Source of the DNA: Halorubrum sp. BV1
GTDB taxonomy: Archaea > Halobacteriota > Halobacteria > Halobacteriales > Haloferacaceae
Reading direction: 5' to 3'
Length of the DNA stretch: 64,000 nt
NCBI RefSeq assembly: GCF_000746205.1
Contig: NZ_JQKV01000005.1
Coordinates: forward strand, 62,001-126,000
Below the pieces are notes generated by a model that saw only the letters and a list, made by a program, of their open reading frames with translations, did no database searches and was not told the origin of the DNA. A program made the translations under genes and the position numbers. Numbering within the stretch: the first letter of the stretch is position 1; every line of letters begins with the position of its first letter. This document shows, in pieces, positions 18,617-25,948 of the stretch.

Positions 18617-18934
18617 TACGTACTGCTAGCTACTACAGACTTATTAAATCAGCTGCTATTAAAACCCCATATTATGATAATCTCTAATAAAATAACTGTA
18701 TTGGATTATTAACTCAACCGTTAATTCGTCCCATCCCCCGGACCAAAGTCTGGATTGCTCGATACTCGCCGTGTTTGAACCCGAGGAGATGCGTACGGAC
18801 TCAATACACGATGAGACCGACGCTGACCACATCACCAGTGGTATTCATTGGGCTCATCATCGTCTCCTCGTTACGATAGCGAGTGGGCCCACGATCACGT
18901 GACCCTTCGCCGTAACGAGAACTTGATTCTTCGA
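18617..18934. other. AT-rich intergenic region upstream of the Zn/Cd ATPase
   Basis: About 318 bases between the halocyanin-like gene end and the ATPase start. The part nearest the ATPase is very AT-rich with minus-strand TATA candidates (TTTAATAAG near 18637-18646), which would give a near-leaderless message. No operator palindrome was identified and no gene is supported. Confidence 0.5.
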
Positions 18935-19363
18935 TTACTTTACCCGAACTGTCCCGATCATTCCAGACCCCTCGTGTGGGATACAAAAGTACCTGTACGT
19001 GCCTGGTTCCTCAAACGTATACTCGTAATTTTCACCCGGAGCGATGAGCCCCTCGGTGACCCGATTCCTCGCAGCCCGCTCTGATTCAAAGCCACCACTT
19101 GCGAAGTACGCGGCTTCGTCTGGAATCTCGTCTTCATACGCTGTGACCGTGTGATCGATGTCACTCTCGTTCGTCCACGTAACCGTCTCGCTAGGTTCGA
19201 TCGTCGCGATCTTCGGCTCAAATCTGAGGTCGCCGGGCATCGTGACGGTCTGGGCCGCCGAGGACTGTCCGCCCAGACACCCAGCCGTGCTAAGCATCGC
19301 TAGGGTGGCAGTGCTGAGTCGCAACACCGTTCGCCGATCGTAGAATTCGGGTGACATTGACAC
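18935..19363 (-). CDS. Blue copper (halocyanin/plastocyanin-like) lipoprotein
   Basis: 142-residue secreted cupredoxin. The N-terminus MSMSPEFYDRRTVLRLS followed by a hydrophobic stretch ending STAGC is a Tat-type signal plus lipobox, giving a lipid-anchored protein outside the membrane. Type 1 copper ligands are visible: His in DIDHTVTAY, then Cys, His and Met in YFCIPHEGSGM. An insertion between strands (DEIPDEAAYFASGGFESERA) is typical of short plastocyanin-like archaeal forms. It is third in an operon after a multicopper oxidase and a ZIP permease, 18 bases after the permease stop, so it may carry electrons to or from the oxidase. Confidence 0.92.
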   Translation of the reverse strand: MSMSPEFYDRRTVLRLSTATLAMLSTAGCLGGQSSAAQTVTMPGDLRFEPKIATIEPSETVTWTNESDIDHTVTAYEDEIPDEAAYFASGGFESERAARNRVTEGLIAPGENYEYTFEEPGTYRYFCIPHEGSGMIGTVRVK

Positions 19364-19381
19364 AGAGATGGGTGGTGCCGA

Positions 19382-20638
19382 TTAGAGCACTACGAAGAGG
19401 TCGGTCACGTACATCACGCCGAGGCCGAGCAGGAACGCGAGCAGGTTCGTGGCGCTGGCCACCCGACCGCCTGCATCCCGAACCATACCCGCGATCTCCC
19501 AGTTGACCTGTAGGATCGCACCAACCCCGATCGCGAGGAAGAAGGCACCGATCGTCGGTGAGTACGCGAGACTACCGATCCACCCGCCGAGGATGACGGG
19601 GGAACCGGCGATGACGCCGAGCGCGGCGAAGTGTCTGAACGACGGGCGCTCTCCGCGGGCGACCGGTGCAACGACGGCCGGGCCTTCCGTCACGTTGTGG
19701 AGCATGAACCCGATCACGAGGAACGCGCCGAGCGACACACGTCCGAGTGCGAACGAACTCCCGATCGCCAGTCCTTCCGCGAGGTTGTGCAGGCCGATCC
19801 CGACCGCGACCAGATAGGCGATCCAGAGACCGCTACTCGCCCGACTGTCACCGGCGGCGACACGGCCTTTGCGCCACGCGCTGATTGCCTGAACGAGAGT
19901 GAGCGCGCCGAGGATCCCGAAGACGACCAAGAGGTTGCCCTCGTACGCGCCCGGAACTCGTTGAGCGAGTTCGAACGCCTCGAATCCGGCGTCGAACGCC
20001 AAGAAACCGAGGACGCCGGCCGCGAACAAGAGCACGGCGTGCAGCCATCGATCGCTCATCGTCTTGATGTAGGGGAACCACAGCATCCCTAATGCGACCG
20101 GGATCACACCGACGAACAGCCCGATGACTGCAAGCGTCCAGAGCAGACTGAGGCTGAATCCGGGTGCCTGACTCGGAGCGACGATCGTATTCTCGAATGT
20201 CGCTCCGTCAGAGAGTACGAGGGCGACGTTGAGATCCCACCCCGGATTCCAGTGATACGGGATCACGATCTGTGCGCTTTCCATTGGGGCGAGCGTTTGG
20301 TCGCCACCAGCTCCTTCTACCTGAAAATTCCAGTAGGCCTCATCGACGAGGACCTGTGCTATCGTCACGGAATCGGGCCCGTTGTTCGTTACATGTAACA
20401 CGACCGTTTCGTCGCTCGGAAGCGTCGTGTGCGTGATCGTCACGTCGGGAAGCGGTTCACCACTCTGGCTCTGAATACTCGCGAGTGGTGACGTGAACGC
20501 GAACACACCCAAGACGAGCACGAGCAACACGATCGGGAGTATCGCGCTGACCCATCGCGGTAGTCCGAGCGGCTGTGTGACCTCGTTTTCAGTAGATACA
20601 CCACCGTCTGGCGTCGGTTTTTGTGTCTTATCCGCCAT
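19382..20638 (-). CDS. ZIP-family metal permease with an N-terminal extracytoplasmic domain
   Basis: 418-residue transporter. A membrane anchor (residues about 32-50) is followed by an immunoglobulin-like extracytoplasmic region (DVTITHTTLPSDETVVLHV to VLSDGATFENTI), then about eight helices. ZIP metal motifs: HNLAEGLAIGSS in helix 4 and HNVTEGPAVVA in helix 5, which form the binuclear metal site for divalent cation uptake. It starts one base after the multicopper oxidase stop, so the two are coupled. The extra outside domain, with CARDB-like beta content, could dock the oxidase or the downstream blue copper protein. Direction (uptake) is from family; iron or manganese is inferred from the operator. 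Confidence 0.9.
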   Translation of the reverse strand: MADKTQKPTPDGGVSTENEVTQPLGLPRWVSAILPIVLLVLVLGVFAFTSPLASIQSQSGEPLPDVTITHTTLPSDETVVLHVTNNGPDSVTIAQVLVDEAYWNFQVEGAGGDQTLAPMESAQIVIPYHWNPGWDLNVALVLSDGATFENTIVAPSQAPGFSLSLLWTLAVIGLFVGVIPVALGMLWFPYIKTMSDRWLHAVLLFAAGVLGFLAFDAGFEAFELAQRVPGAYEGNLLVVFGILGALTLVQAISAWRKGRVAAGDSRASSGLWIAYLVAVGIGLHNLAEGLAIGSSFALGRVSLGAFLVIGFMLHNVTEGPAVVAPVARGERPSFRHFAALGVIAGSPVILGGWIGSLAYSPTIGAFFLAIGVGAILQVNWEIAGMVRDAGGRVASATNLLAFLLGLGVMYVTDLFVVL

Positions 20639-20639
20639 G

Positions 20640-21899
20640 TTAGATCACCTCAAAGAAGCTCATCCAGCCGAGTTCGGCGAACTCGGACTGGTGGGCGTGG
20701 AACATGTACAGCCCGGGTTCGTGATCCGAGTAGTCGAGCTCGATGATACCGCGTTGCGCCTGCGTCTGCATGATCGTGTCCACGGTCTTGCGCGTCGGTG
20801 TCAGCGTCGTCCCGTGGTCATAGTAATCGAAGAACTGCGAGTGCGTGTGGAACGAGTTGATGAGGTCGAACTCAGTCGCATTGGAGAGATAGACGCGTTG
20901 CCGTTCGTTCTTGTCGATCTGGATGGGACGCTTCGTCTCGCCCGCCGTCCAGTTGCCGGTGCCGTCGGTACTACCGATCCCGTATGCGAACGCCCGTGTG
21001 TTCGCCGCGTAGACCTCGTTCCCGCCGTCGAAGTTGGTGTCGAACGAATTCATCACCATGACCATCTCGTTGACGGCGTCGTTTTCGGCGTACTCGTGGT
21101 TCCGGCTCTTCGCCTCTTCGACGAACCGCGTCCGCATGTCGTCGGTAATTGGGCCAGGGTAGTTGACGTAGTCGCGTGGATTCTCCCTGACGCGTTCGGG
21201 GTCCGGATCGACAATGATCGTGCCGTAGAGTCCACGGTGGATGTGTTCTTTCAGTGGAAGCGAGTGACAGTGATAGAAGTGAGTACCGGCGGGCTGGGCG
21301 ATCCACTCGTAGGTGAACGACTCACCCGTATCGAGGACGCCCGGTCCATTCTGGGGAATCCCGTCCATTCGCGGGTTGAGGTTCTTCAGGTGTGGATGAA
21401 TCGTGTGTGCGTGTCGTCCCAGATTGGTGAACTTCACGCGGATCAGGTCACCTTCGACGGCGCGGATCGTCGGGCCCGGTACCTGGCCGTTGTACGCCCA
21501 CGCTTGAAACTCGACACCCGGCGCAATCGTGATCGTCGTGTCGACGGCAGTAAACTCGAATTCCCGTACGGTTTGGCCGTCCTCTTCGTAGACCTGTTGG
21601 GGAACGTTATCCTGTCCGCTCTCTCCGGTATTGAACGCGGTGAGGAACTCGTGAGGGTCGAAATCCAAATCTCGGTATTCACCCACCGCACCGAAGTTAC
21701 CGTGTTCATCCTCATCGTCATGATCGGATGAGGCACTTGCCCGAGAACTACCGAGTCCGACTGCTGCACTCCCGGCAACACCAAGACCGCCAAGGACTGT
21801 GCGGCGACTGACACTCGTATCACCGGTGAGTGATTCAACCAGTTGCTGCTCGAGGCGTTCTGTGACGTCTGCTGCGCTACTGTAATCTATCGATGGCAT
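20640..21899 (-). CDS. Multicopper oxidase, CuNIR-like domain order, Tat-exported
   Basis: 419-residue secreted oxidase. The twin-arginine signal SRRTVLGGLGVAGSAAVGLG lies unusually far in, after about 28 residues. Copper motifs: HTIHPHLKNLN, HFYHCHSLPLKEHIHRGL in the first domain, FHTHSQFFDYYDHG, and MFHAHQSEFAELGW in the second. The last motif has Ala where type 1 sites need Cys, so only the first domain can hold type 1 copper, as in nitrite reductase-like two-domain oxidases. First gene of an operon with a ZIP permease and a blue copper protein, under a predicted DtxR operator; a metal (Fe or Mn) oxidase role is inferred. Confidence 0.9.
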   Translation of the reverse strand: MPSIDYSSAADVTERLEQQLVESLTGDTSVSRRTVLGGLGVAGSAAVGLGSSRASASSDHDDEDEHGNFGAVGEYRDLDFDPHEFLTAFNTGESGQDNVPQQVYEEDGQTVREFEFTAVDTTITIAPGVEFQAWAYNGQVPGPTIRAVEGDLIRVKFTNLGRHAHTIHPHLKNLNPRMDGIPQNGPGVLDTGESFTYEWIAQPAGTHFYHCHSLPLKEHIHRGLYGTIIVDPDPERVRENPRDYVNYPGPITDDMRTRFVEEAKSRNHEYAENDAVNEMVMVMNSFDTNFDGGNEVYAANTRAFAYGIGSTDGTGNWTAGETKRPIQIDKNERQRVYLSNATEFDLINSFHTHSQFFDYYDHGTTLTPTRKTVDTIMQTQAQRGIIELDYSDHEPGLYMFHAHQSEFAELGWMSFFEVI

Positions 21900-21955
21900 G
21901 ATCTCCTCCGCTGGTCAAGCCTTCGCGTACCCATACACGTCTATTGTACCACCCA

Positions 21956-21995
21956 ATATATAAATTAGACCTATCTAAACTTAGATTGAGTCTAA
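21956..21995 (-). promoter_or_regulatory. Promoter with two DtxR-type operators, multicopper oxidase-ZIP operon
   Basis: On the minus strand a TATA-like TTTATATA (plus positions 21956-21963) lies about 60 bases before the start at 21899. Immediately upstream are TTAGACCTATCTAA (21965-21978, TTAGA-N4-TCTAA) and TTAGATTGAGTCTAA (21981-21995, same arms with N5). Binding here would cover the BRE and upstream face of the promoter, so either repression or activation is possible. The arms match the operator in front of both DtxR-type genes. Confidence 0.75.
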
Positions 21996-22027
21996 ACCAA
22001 TCACTTCGCTAATGGAGAATCATCAGT

Positions 22028-22705
22028 TTAGTTTGAAGCCCCAGTGAGCGTTTGAGCGGATATGGATCGGGACACTTCTTCTGGGAGTGCAACTCGTTCG
22101 TCGGTGCCATCGGGATCAAGCGTCACCATCCCAAATGAGGTAGTCTCAACAATTTCGACAACAGTTGTTGGGGTAATCCCGTGTTCAGACAGGTACCGGA
22201 GTAGATCTGGGTCATTGTCTGGCACCCGTTCGATTCGAACCTTGTCGCCAACCTGCTGATCAGCGAGGGTTTCACCGGATTGTAGCGGTGAAACGTCCAG
22301 ATCCGCTGTGGGAATCGGGTCGCCATGTGGGTCAACTGCCGGATTCCCTAACTGCTCTGCAATTCTGTCGGCAAATTGACTACTGATATGGTGTTCGAGG
22401 CGATCGGCTTCGTCGTGTACCTCAGCCCAATCGTACTCAAGGCGCTCCGTCAGGTATCGTTCTAAGAGCCGATGGTGGCGAATAATTTCGAGCGCGACAG
22501 GAACTCCAGTGTCTGTGAGTACAACGCCCTTGTAGGGTTCGTAATGGACAAAATCGCGCTCGGCCAATTTTTTCACCATACTGGTGACTGACGGTTGTTC
22601 TACATCCATATGCTCAGCGAGCGTCGAGGTCCGCACCCGTTCATCCGTTTCGTCCTGGAGGTAATAGATTGCTTTGAGATAGTCCTCCATGATGGCGCTC
22701 AGCAT
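22028..22705 (-). CDS. DtxR/MntR-family metal-dependent transcriptional regulator (second copy)
   Basis: 225-residue regulator with the same layout as the one at 12996: N-terminal wHTH (MLSAIMEDYLKAIYYLQDET, then STLAEHMDVEQPSVTSMVKK), metal-sensing helices (HHRLLERYLTERLEYDW, EADRLEHHISSQFADRI, DPHGDPIPTADL), and a C-terminal FeoA-like domain. The Met and Glu at the head of the first helix are where MntR/IdeR-type metal ligands lie. Its promoter carries a TTAGA-N4-GCTAA operator between TATA and ATG, so it probably represses itself, and the adjacent multicopper oxidase-ZIP operon carries the same site. Fe versus Mn specificity cannot be decided. Confidence 0.92.
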   Translation of the reverse strand: MLSAIMEDYLKAIYYLQDETDERVRTSTLAEHMDVEQPSVTSMVKKLAERDFVHYEPYKGVVLTDTGVPVALEIIRHHRLLERYLTERLEYDWAEVHDEADRLEHHISSQFADRIAEQLGNPAVDPHGDPIPTADLDVSPLQSGETLADQQVGDKVRIERVPDNDPDLLRYLSEHGITPTTVVEIVETTSFGMVTLDPDGTDERVALPEEVSRSISAQTLTGASN

Positions 22706-22740
22706 TAGAGAGAAATTAGACGGGGCTAAGTTTATAATTT
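22703..22740 (-). promoter_or_regulatory. Autoregulatory promoter of the second DtxR-type gene
   Basis: Reading the minus strand: a TATA-like AAATTATAAA (plus 22731-22740), then TTAGCCCCGTCTAA (plus 22716-22729; one arm has a single mismatch to TTAGA-N4-TCTAA), then a TCTAA half-site overlapping the ATG (plus 22704-22708). The layout of TATA, palindrome, and TCTAA touching the ATG is the same as at 12964-12995, which argues that both genes are controlled by one protein or by each other. The transcript would be leaderless. Confidence 0.72.
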
Positions 22741-22921
22741 GCCCTAGGAATAATTCGTCTTGTCGCCAGCTGTGGGCGTAAGTCTGAGATGGGGCCGGCT
22801 ATCGCCACGGTCAACACTGGCGCATTGATTTTCCGTATCTTCCTGTTGTGTTACTCGCTGACACACAGAATGACAAAACCGAGAGTTCGAACCTTTATAA
22901 CATAGACACGAGAAGTCCGCG

Positions 22922-23094
22922 ATGGAATCTCTGACCTCATCGTCAAAGCAGCCGTGAAGGACGCACTCTCGGACCACAACGTCTCGGCAGATTTCTACGA
23001 CGCCCTCAACGAAGAGGTCGCCGAACTGCTCGACGACGCCGCAGAGCGTGCCGAGGCCAACGACCGGAAGACGGTCCAGCCCCGCGACCTCTAA
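22922..23094 (+). pseudogene. Histone-like DUF1931-type small protein, frameshifted at codon 3-4
   Basis: From 22933 one frame reads DLIVKAAVKDALSDHNVS, later YDALNEEVAELLDDAAERAE, and ends NDRKTVQPRDL with a stop at 23092. This matches what I recall of the 54-56 residue haloarchaeal DUF1931 histone-fold-like proteins, almost residue for residue. No ATG, GTG or TTG exists in this frame after the upstream stop. An ATG at 22922, correctly placed after the TATA-like TTTATAAC (22892-22901), would start MES in another frame; removing one CT from TCTCT (22929-22932) restores ATG-GAA-TCT-GAC. So a 2-base duplication probably inactivates the gene, unless it is a sequencing error. Too short for ordinary gene finding. 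Confidence 0.7.
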
Positions 23095-23165
23095 TTCGGA
23101 AGGAACTACACCAACGCTCGAAGTCACTCCCCGTTTTAAGGGGGTTGTGATTGGAAGGTACTCCC

Positions 23166-23726
23166 ATGAGTGTCACAGCCGAATCAATTCAAGTCGAGAA
23201 TGTGGTTGCGTCGTCCGATATCGGTCAAGAACTCGATCTCGAAACACTTTCTGAGGATTTAGGGGCCACCGACTACGACCCCGATAACTTCCCTGGACTC
23301 GTGTATCGGATGCACGATCCCAAAGCCGCAGCGCTCATTTTCCGCTCGGGGAAAGTCGTCTGTACGGGTGCAAAAAGCGTCGACAATGTGACGACTGCGT
23401 TGGAATACGTCTTCGACGAACTCCGTGAATTGGGTGTCGATGTCGCTACCACCCCAGATATCGAAATCCAAAATATTGTCTCAAGTGGGGACCTCGACCA
23501 CACACTCAATTTGAATGCGATTGCGATCGGCCTAGGTCTCGAACACATCGAATACGAACCAGAGCAGTTCCCGGGGCTCGTCTACCGGCTTGACGACCCA
23601 GACGTCGTCGCACTCCTCTTCGGGAGTGGCAAGCTCGTCATCACGGGCGGAAAACAGCTTGACGATGCTGAACAAGCGCTTACAGTGATCGAAAACCGGC
23701 TGACTGATCTCGGGTTACTAGAGTAA
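23166..23726 (+). CDS. tbp: TATA-binding protein (TBP) paralogue
   Basis: 186-residue basal transcription factor. The two direct repeats of the TBP saddle are clear: IQVENVVASSDIGQELDLET with FPGLVYRMHDPKAAALIF and GKVVCTGAKSVDN in the first half, and IEIQNIVSSGDLDHTLNLNA with FPGLVYRLDDPDVVALLF and GKLVITGGKQLDD in the second. The acidic tail is very short (GLLE). An upstream TTG at 23151 could extend it, but the ATG at 23166 gives the usual MSVTAESIQVENVV start. GTTTTAAG at 23132-23140 is a suitable TATA for a leaderless message. Together with two TFB genes this window can encode alternative TBP-TFB pairs. Confidence 0.97.
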   Translation: MSVTAESIQVENVVASSDIGQELDLETLSEDLGATDYDPDNFPGLVYRMHDPKAAALIFRSGKVVCTGAKSVDNVTTALEYVFDELRELGVDVATTPDIEIQNIVSSGDLDHTLNLNAIAIGLGLEHIEYEPEQFPGLVYRLDDPDVVALLFGSGKLVITGGKQLDDAEQALTVIENRLTDLGLLE

Positions 23727-23811
23727 TTCAAGGACACAGAACAGTTGGCAGGGTACACTGGCACTGAGGGGTACATTTTTGAATCTGCTCTCTCCGTCTT
23801 AAGTTAGTGCG

Positions 23812-24855
23812 ATGGCTGATGCCGAACGAGAGGTAGATGATGCCCTGTCCGGGAATGTTCTTTCAGTCCAAGAGCTGAACGACCGAATTGCATCGGTCGT
23901 CCAGGACACGCCTGCCCTCAACGGCGTCCGTTGTATTGGCGAGGTCACGGATCTCCACCAGAACAGTACCGCCCTCTATTTCACCCTGACAGACGGTAAC
24001 GCCGAGCTTCCCTGTATGCTCTGGGCGAACCGCTATCAGAAGATGGACGCTGACCTCGAGGACGGGACGGAGGTCATCCTCGAAGGCGATATCGACTACT
24101 GGACAGAGGGTGGGAAAATCGACCTCAAGCCGTGGGAGGTGATCGTCGTCGGCGACGGCGACCAGGCGGCTGCCGTCGAGCGACTGCGAAGCGAACTCGA
24201 AGAGCGTGGCTGGTTCGACGACGAGCAGAAACAACAGCCGCCTGCGTTCCCGGAGCGGGTCGGTGTCGTCACGTCCCTTCGAGGAGATGCCCGGTACGAC
24301 ATCCAGAACGCGATCCACGGACAGGACCCCACCGTCGACATCCTGGTGAAGGACGCCACCGTCCAGGGGTCAGAGGCGCCGATGTCCATTGCGAACGGTA
24401 TCCACCATCTCGACCGCTCGGAGGACGTCGACGCCATCATCGTCGGCCGCGGCGGTGGGAGTGATTCGAACCTCCAAGCGTTCAACACCGAGCGGGTCGC
24501 GGAGGCGATCTTCACCGCCAATACCCCGGTTGTCACCGCAATTGGACATACTGATGACCGCCTTATCGCGGATCAGGTGGCGGACGTCGCGACGATCACG
24601 CCGACAGCCGCCGGCGAGTATATCGTAAACTCCCGCCAAGAGTTCCTTGGGAGTGAGATCGAGCCGCTGGAGCAACAGCTCGACGCCGCGTACGAAACCT
24701 TCCAGCAGGAGCACGAACATGAACGAGAGCTTGCCGAAGCAGTCGACGAGGCGGCCGCATCCGAGGGGCTCCCGCCGGTCTACTACAAGGCCGCAATCGC
24801 TGTGCTGCTGTTGCTGTTGTTGGCCATCACTGGGCTTTGGTTGGGGGTGATCTAA
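23812..24855 (+). CDS. xseA: Exonuclease VII large subunit, shortened and membrane-anchored
   Basis: 347-residue homologue of the large subunit of exonuclease VII, which degrades single-stranded DNA from both ends. The N-terminal OB fold (VRCIGEVTDLHQNSTALYFTL) is followed by the catalytic domain (RVGVVTSLRGDARYDIQNAI, IIVGRGGGSDSNLQAFN, TPVVTAIGHTDDRLIADQVA). The usual long coiled-coil C-terminus is cut to about 45 residues (residues 275-320), and the protein ends in a strong membrane helix (YYKAAIAVLLLLLLAITGL), which bacterial XseA does not have. It is followed two bases later by xseB and sits directly upstream of the secretion-like operon, so it may process transferred DNA at the membrane; that role is inference. 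Confidence 0.92.
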   Translation: MADAEREVDDALSGNVLSVQELNDRIASVVQDTPALNGVRCIGEVTDLHQNSTALYFTLTDGNAELPCMLWANRYQKMDADLEDGTEVILEGDIDYWTEGGKIDLKPWEVIVVGDGDQAAAVERLRSELEERGWFDDEQKQQPPAFPERVGVVTSLRGDARYDIQNAIHGQDPTVDILVKDATVQGSEAPMSIANGIHHLDRSEDVDAIIVGRGGGSDSNLQAFNTERVAEAIFTANTPVVTAIGHTDDRLIADQVADVATITPTAAGEYIVNSRQEFLGSEIEPLEQQLDAAYETFQQEHEHERELAEAVDEAAASEGLPPVYYKAAIAVLLLLLLAITGLWLGVI

Positions 24856-24857
24856 GC

Positions 24858-25040
24858 GTGGTAAACGACCAAGAGATCCACGATCGGCTGGCCCGTGTCG
24901 AAGAAATCATTGAGCAGCTCGATGCGGACGAGTGTGACCTCGATGAAGGGACAAGGCTTCACGAGGAAGGTCAGGAACTCTTGGCCGAGGTGCGAGAAAT
25001 CCTCGACAACGGGTGTGGAGAGGTCGTGGAACTCGAGTAG
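24858..25040 (+). CDS. xseB: Exonuclease VII small subunit
   Basis: 60-residue XseB homologue, starting at GTG 24858, two bases after the xseA stop. It shows the two-helix pattern of the family: RLARVEEIIEQLDADECDLD, then GTRLHEEGQELLAEVREIL, with the conserved turn where the small subunits wrap around the large-subunit coiled coil. An upstream start at 24837 would overlap xseA and add residues with no family similarity. A bacterial-type exonuclease VII pair in an archaeon suggests acquisition from bacteria or spread on haloarchaeal plasmids. Confidence 0.88.
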   Translation: MVNDQEIHDRLARVEEIIEQLDADECDLDEGTRLHEEGQELLAEVREILDNGCGEVVELE

Positions 25041-25054
25041 AGCGCCATTTAGTC

Positions 25055-25095
25055 TTAACCAACAATCAATGGCATCTAACTCTATTGTTGGTTAA
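25055..25095. repeat. Inverted repeat TTAACCAACAAT / ATTGTTGGTTAA (copy 1 of 3)
   Basis: Perfect 12-base arms at 25055-25066 and 25084-25095 with a 17-base spacer, 14 bases after the xseB stop codon and about 150 bases before the next gene. Core TTAACCAAC/GTTGGTTAA is shared with copies at 39568 and 46078, while the inner three bases of each arm differ but stay complementary. Confidence 0.88.
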
Positions 25096-25243
25096 CGGTA
25101 CCTTTGCAGGGTGAACGAGCTCTCCGATTATAATTTACTTTAGAGTTTTGCGCCAGTTGGTAGCCAGAAAGTATTTACCTCACATACAACTACCACGTCA
25201 ACGTGTACCACGATTTAATCGGTGCATACCTGAACCCGCACAC

Positions 25244-25492
25244 ATGATTACACGGTCAGTCACCATCGAAGACATCGATGAGCTGTACCTGATGTGGAAC
25301 GACCACATCAACGCCTCGGCCCTCTATCGCCGCGCCCTCCGCGAAGAGATGGCGGTTCGGGATGTCGATCCCGACGAGCTTCGAGACCTTTTCGAACGGG
25401 CCCGCGAACAGGGCTACAGCAAAGACGAAATCGTCGCCGAGACCAATCGATACGCCGATCTCAAGACACTCGTCGACGACGCAGAGGAGTAA
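25244..25492 (+). CDS. Small hypothetical protein at the head of the secretion-like operon
   Basis: 82-residue acidic, helical protein starting MITRSVTIEDIDELYLMW. It contains HINASALYRRALREEMA and RDVDPDELRDLFERAREQGYS, which suggests a compact helical bundle. GATTTAATCGG (25211-25221) is a TATA candidate at the right distance for a leaderless start at 25244, which is preferred over an upstream start at 25148 that would add basic, non-haloarchaeal residues. Six bases separate it from the next gene. Family unknown to me; position suggests a regulator or accessory factor of the transfer operon. Confidence 0.75.
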   Translation: MITRSVTIEDIDELYLMWNDHINASALYRRALREEMAVRDVDPDELRDLFERAREQGYSKDEIVAETNRYADLKTLVDDAEE

Positions 25493-25498
25493 CCCACT

Positions 25499-25921
25499 AT
25501 GTCACAGGACACCACTCCCTCCGAAACGACTCCGAATCGCGCCGAAAGCCAGTCGACGGCGGCAAGTAGGCTCCCCAAGCAGGCGGCACTCGTCATCGTC
25601 TTCCTGAGCCTGTTCGCTGTGGAACCCGCCGCTGCACAGACGAACGCCGTCTGCAGTGCGGACAACCTCCCGGGTATGATCGAAGGCTTCTTCCAGCTTA
25701 CCACGGCGCTGGGCATTGTCGGCCTCGCAGTCGTGTGGCAGGCTGACTCCCTTATCGAGATGTTCACGATCACACCCGACCAGAAGAAGGGACTCAAGCG
25801 CCACAAGCGCTCCGCGATGAAGTCTGCGGTCGTTCTTGTCGCGCTCGGGCCACTCTACACCGTCGCTGGATCGATGATGAACCTCCCGCTGGCGCAGTGC
25901 GTCGACCTCGCCCCCTGGTAG
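25499..25921 (+). CDS. Small membrane protein with signal-like N-terminus, possible pilin/VirB2-like
   Basis: 140-residue protein. A Ser/Thr-rich head precedes a hydrophobic segment ending VEPAAAQ, which looks like a cleavable signal, then two helices (FFQLTTALGIVGLAVVWQ and SAVVLVALGPLYTVAGSMM) joined by a basic loop KKGLKRHKRS. Two lone cysteines (NAVCSADN, LAQCVDLAP) flank the helices and may pair outside. A cleaved signal plus two helices and a positively charged loop is the topology of VirB2/TrbC pilins, but there is no sequence match I can name. Second gene of the secretion-like operon. Confidence 0.72.
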   Translation: MSQDTTPSETTPNRAESQSTAASRLPKQAALVIVFLSLFAVEPAAAQTNAVCSADNLPGMIEGFFQLTTALGIVGLAVVWQADSLIEMFTITPDQKKGLKRHKRSAMKSAVVLVALGPLYTVAGSMMNLPLAQCVDLAPW

Positions 25922-25948
25922 GCGACTACCACCCCGTCGCGAGCCCCC

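Noticed and set aside
20493..21731. 412-codon open frame on the plus strand
   Set aside because: It is antisense to the multicopper oxidase, whose copper motifs and signal peptide are unmistakable; the frame stays open only because of GC-rich codon bias.
22208..22250. tRNA-like stretch with TTCGATTCGAACC
   Set aside because: It lies inside the DtxR-type gene and no acceptor stem or cloverleaf can be formed around it.
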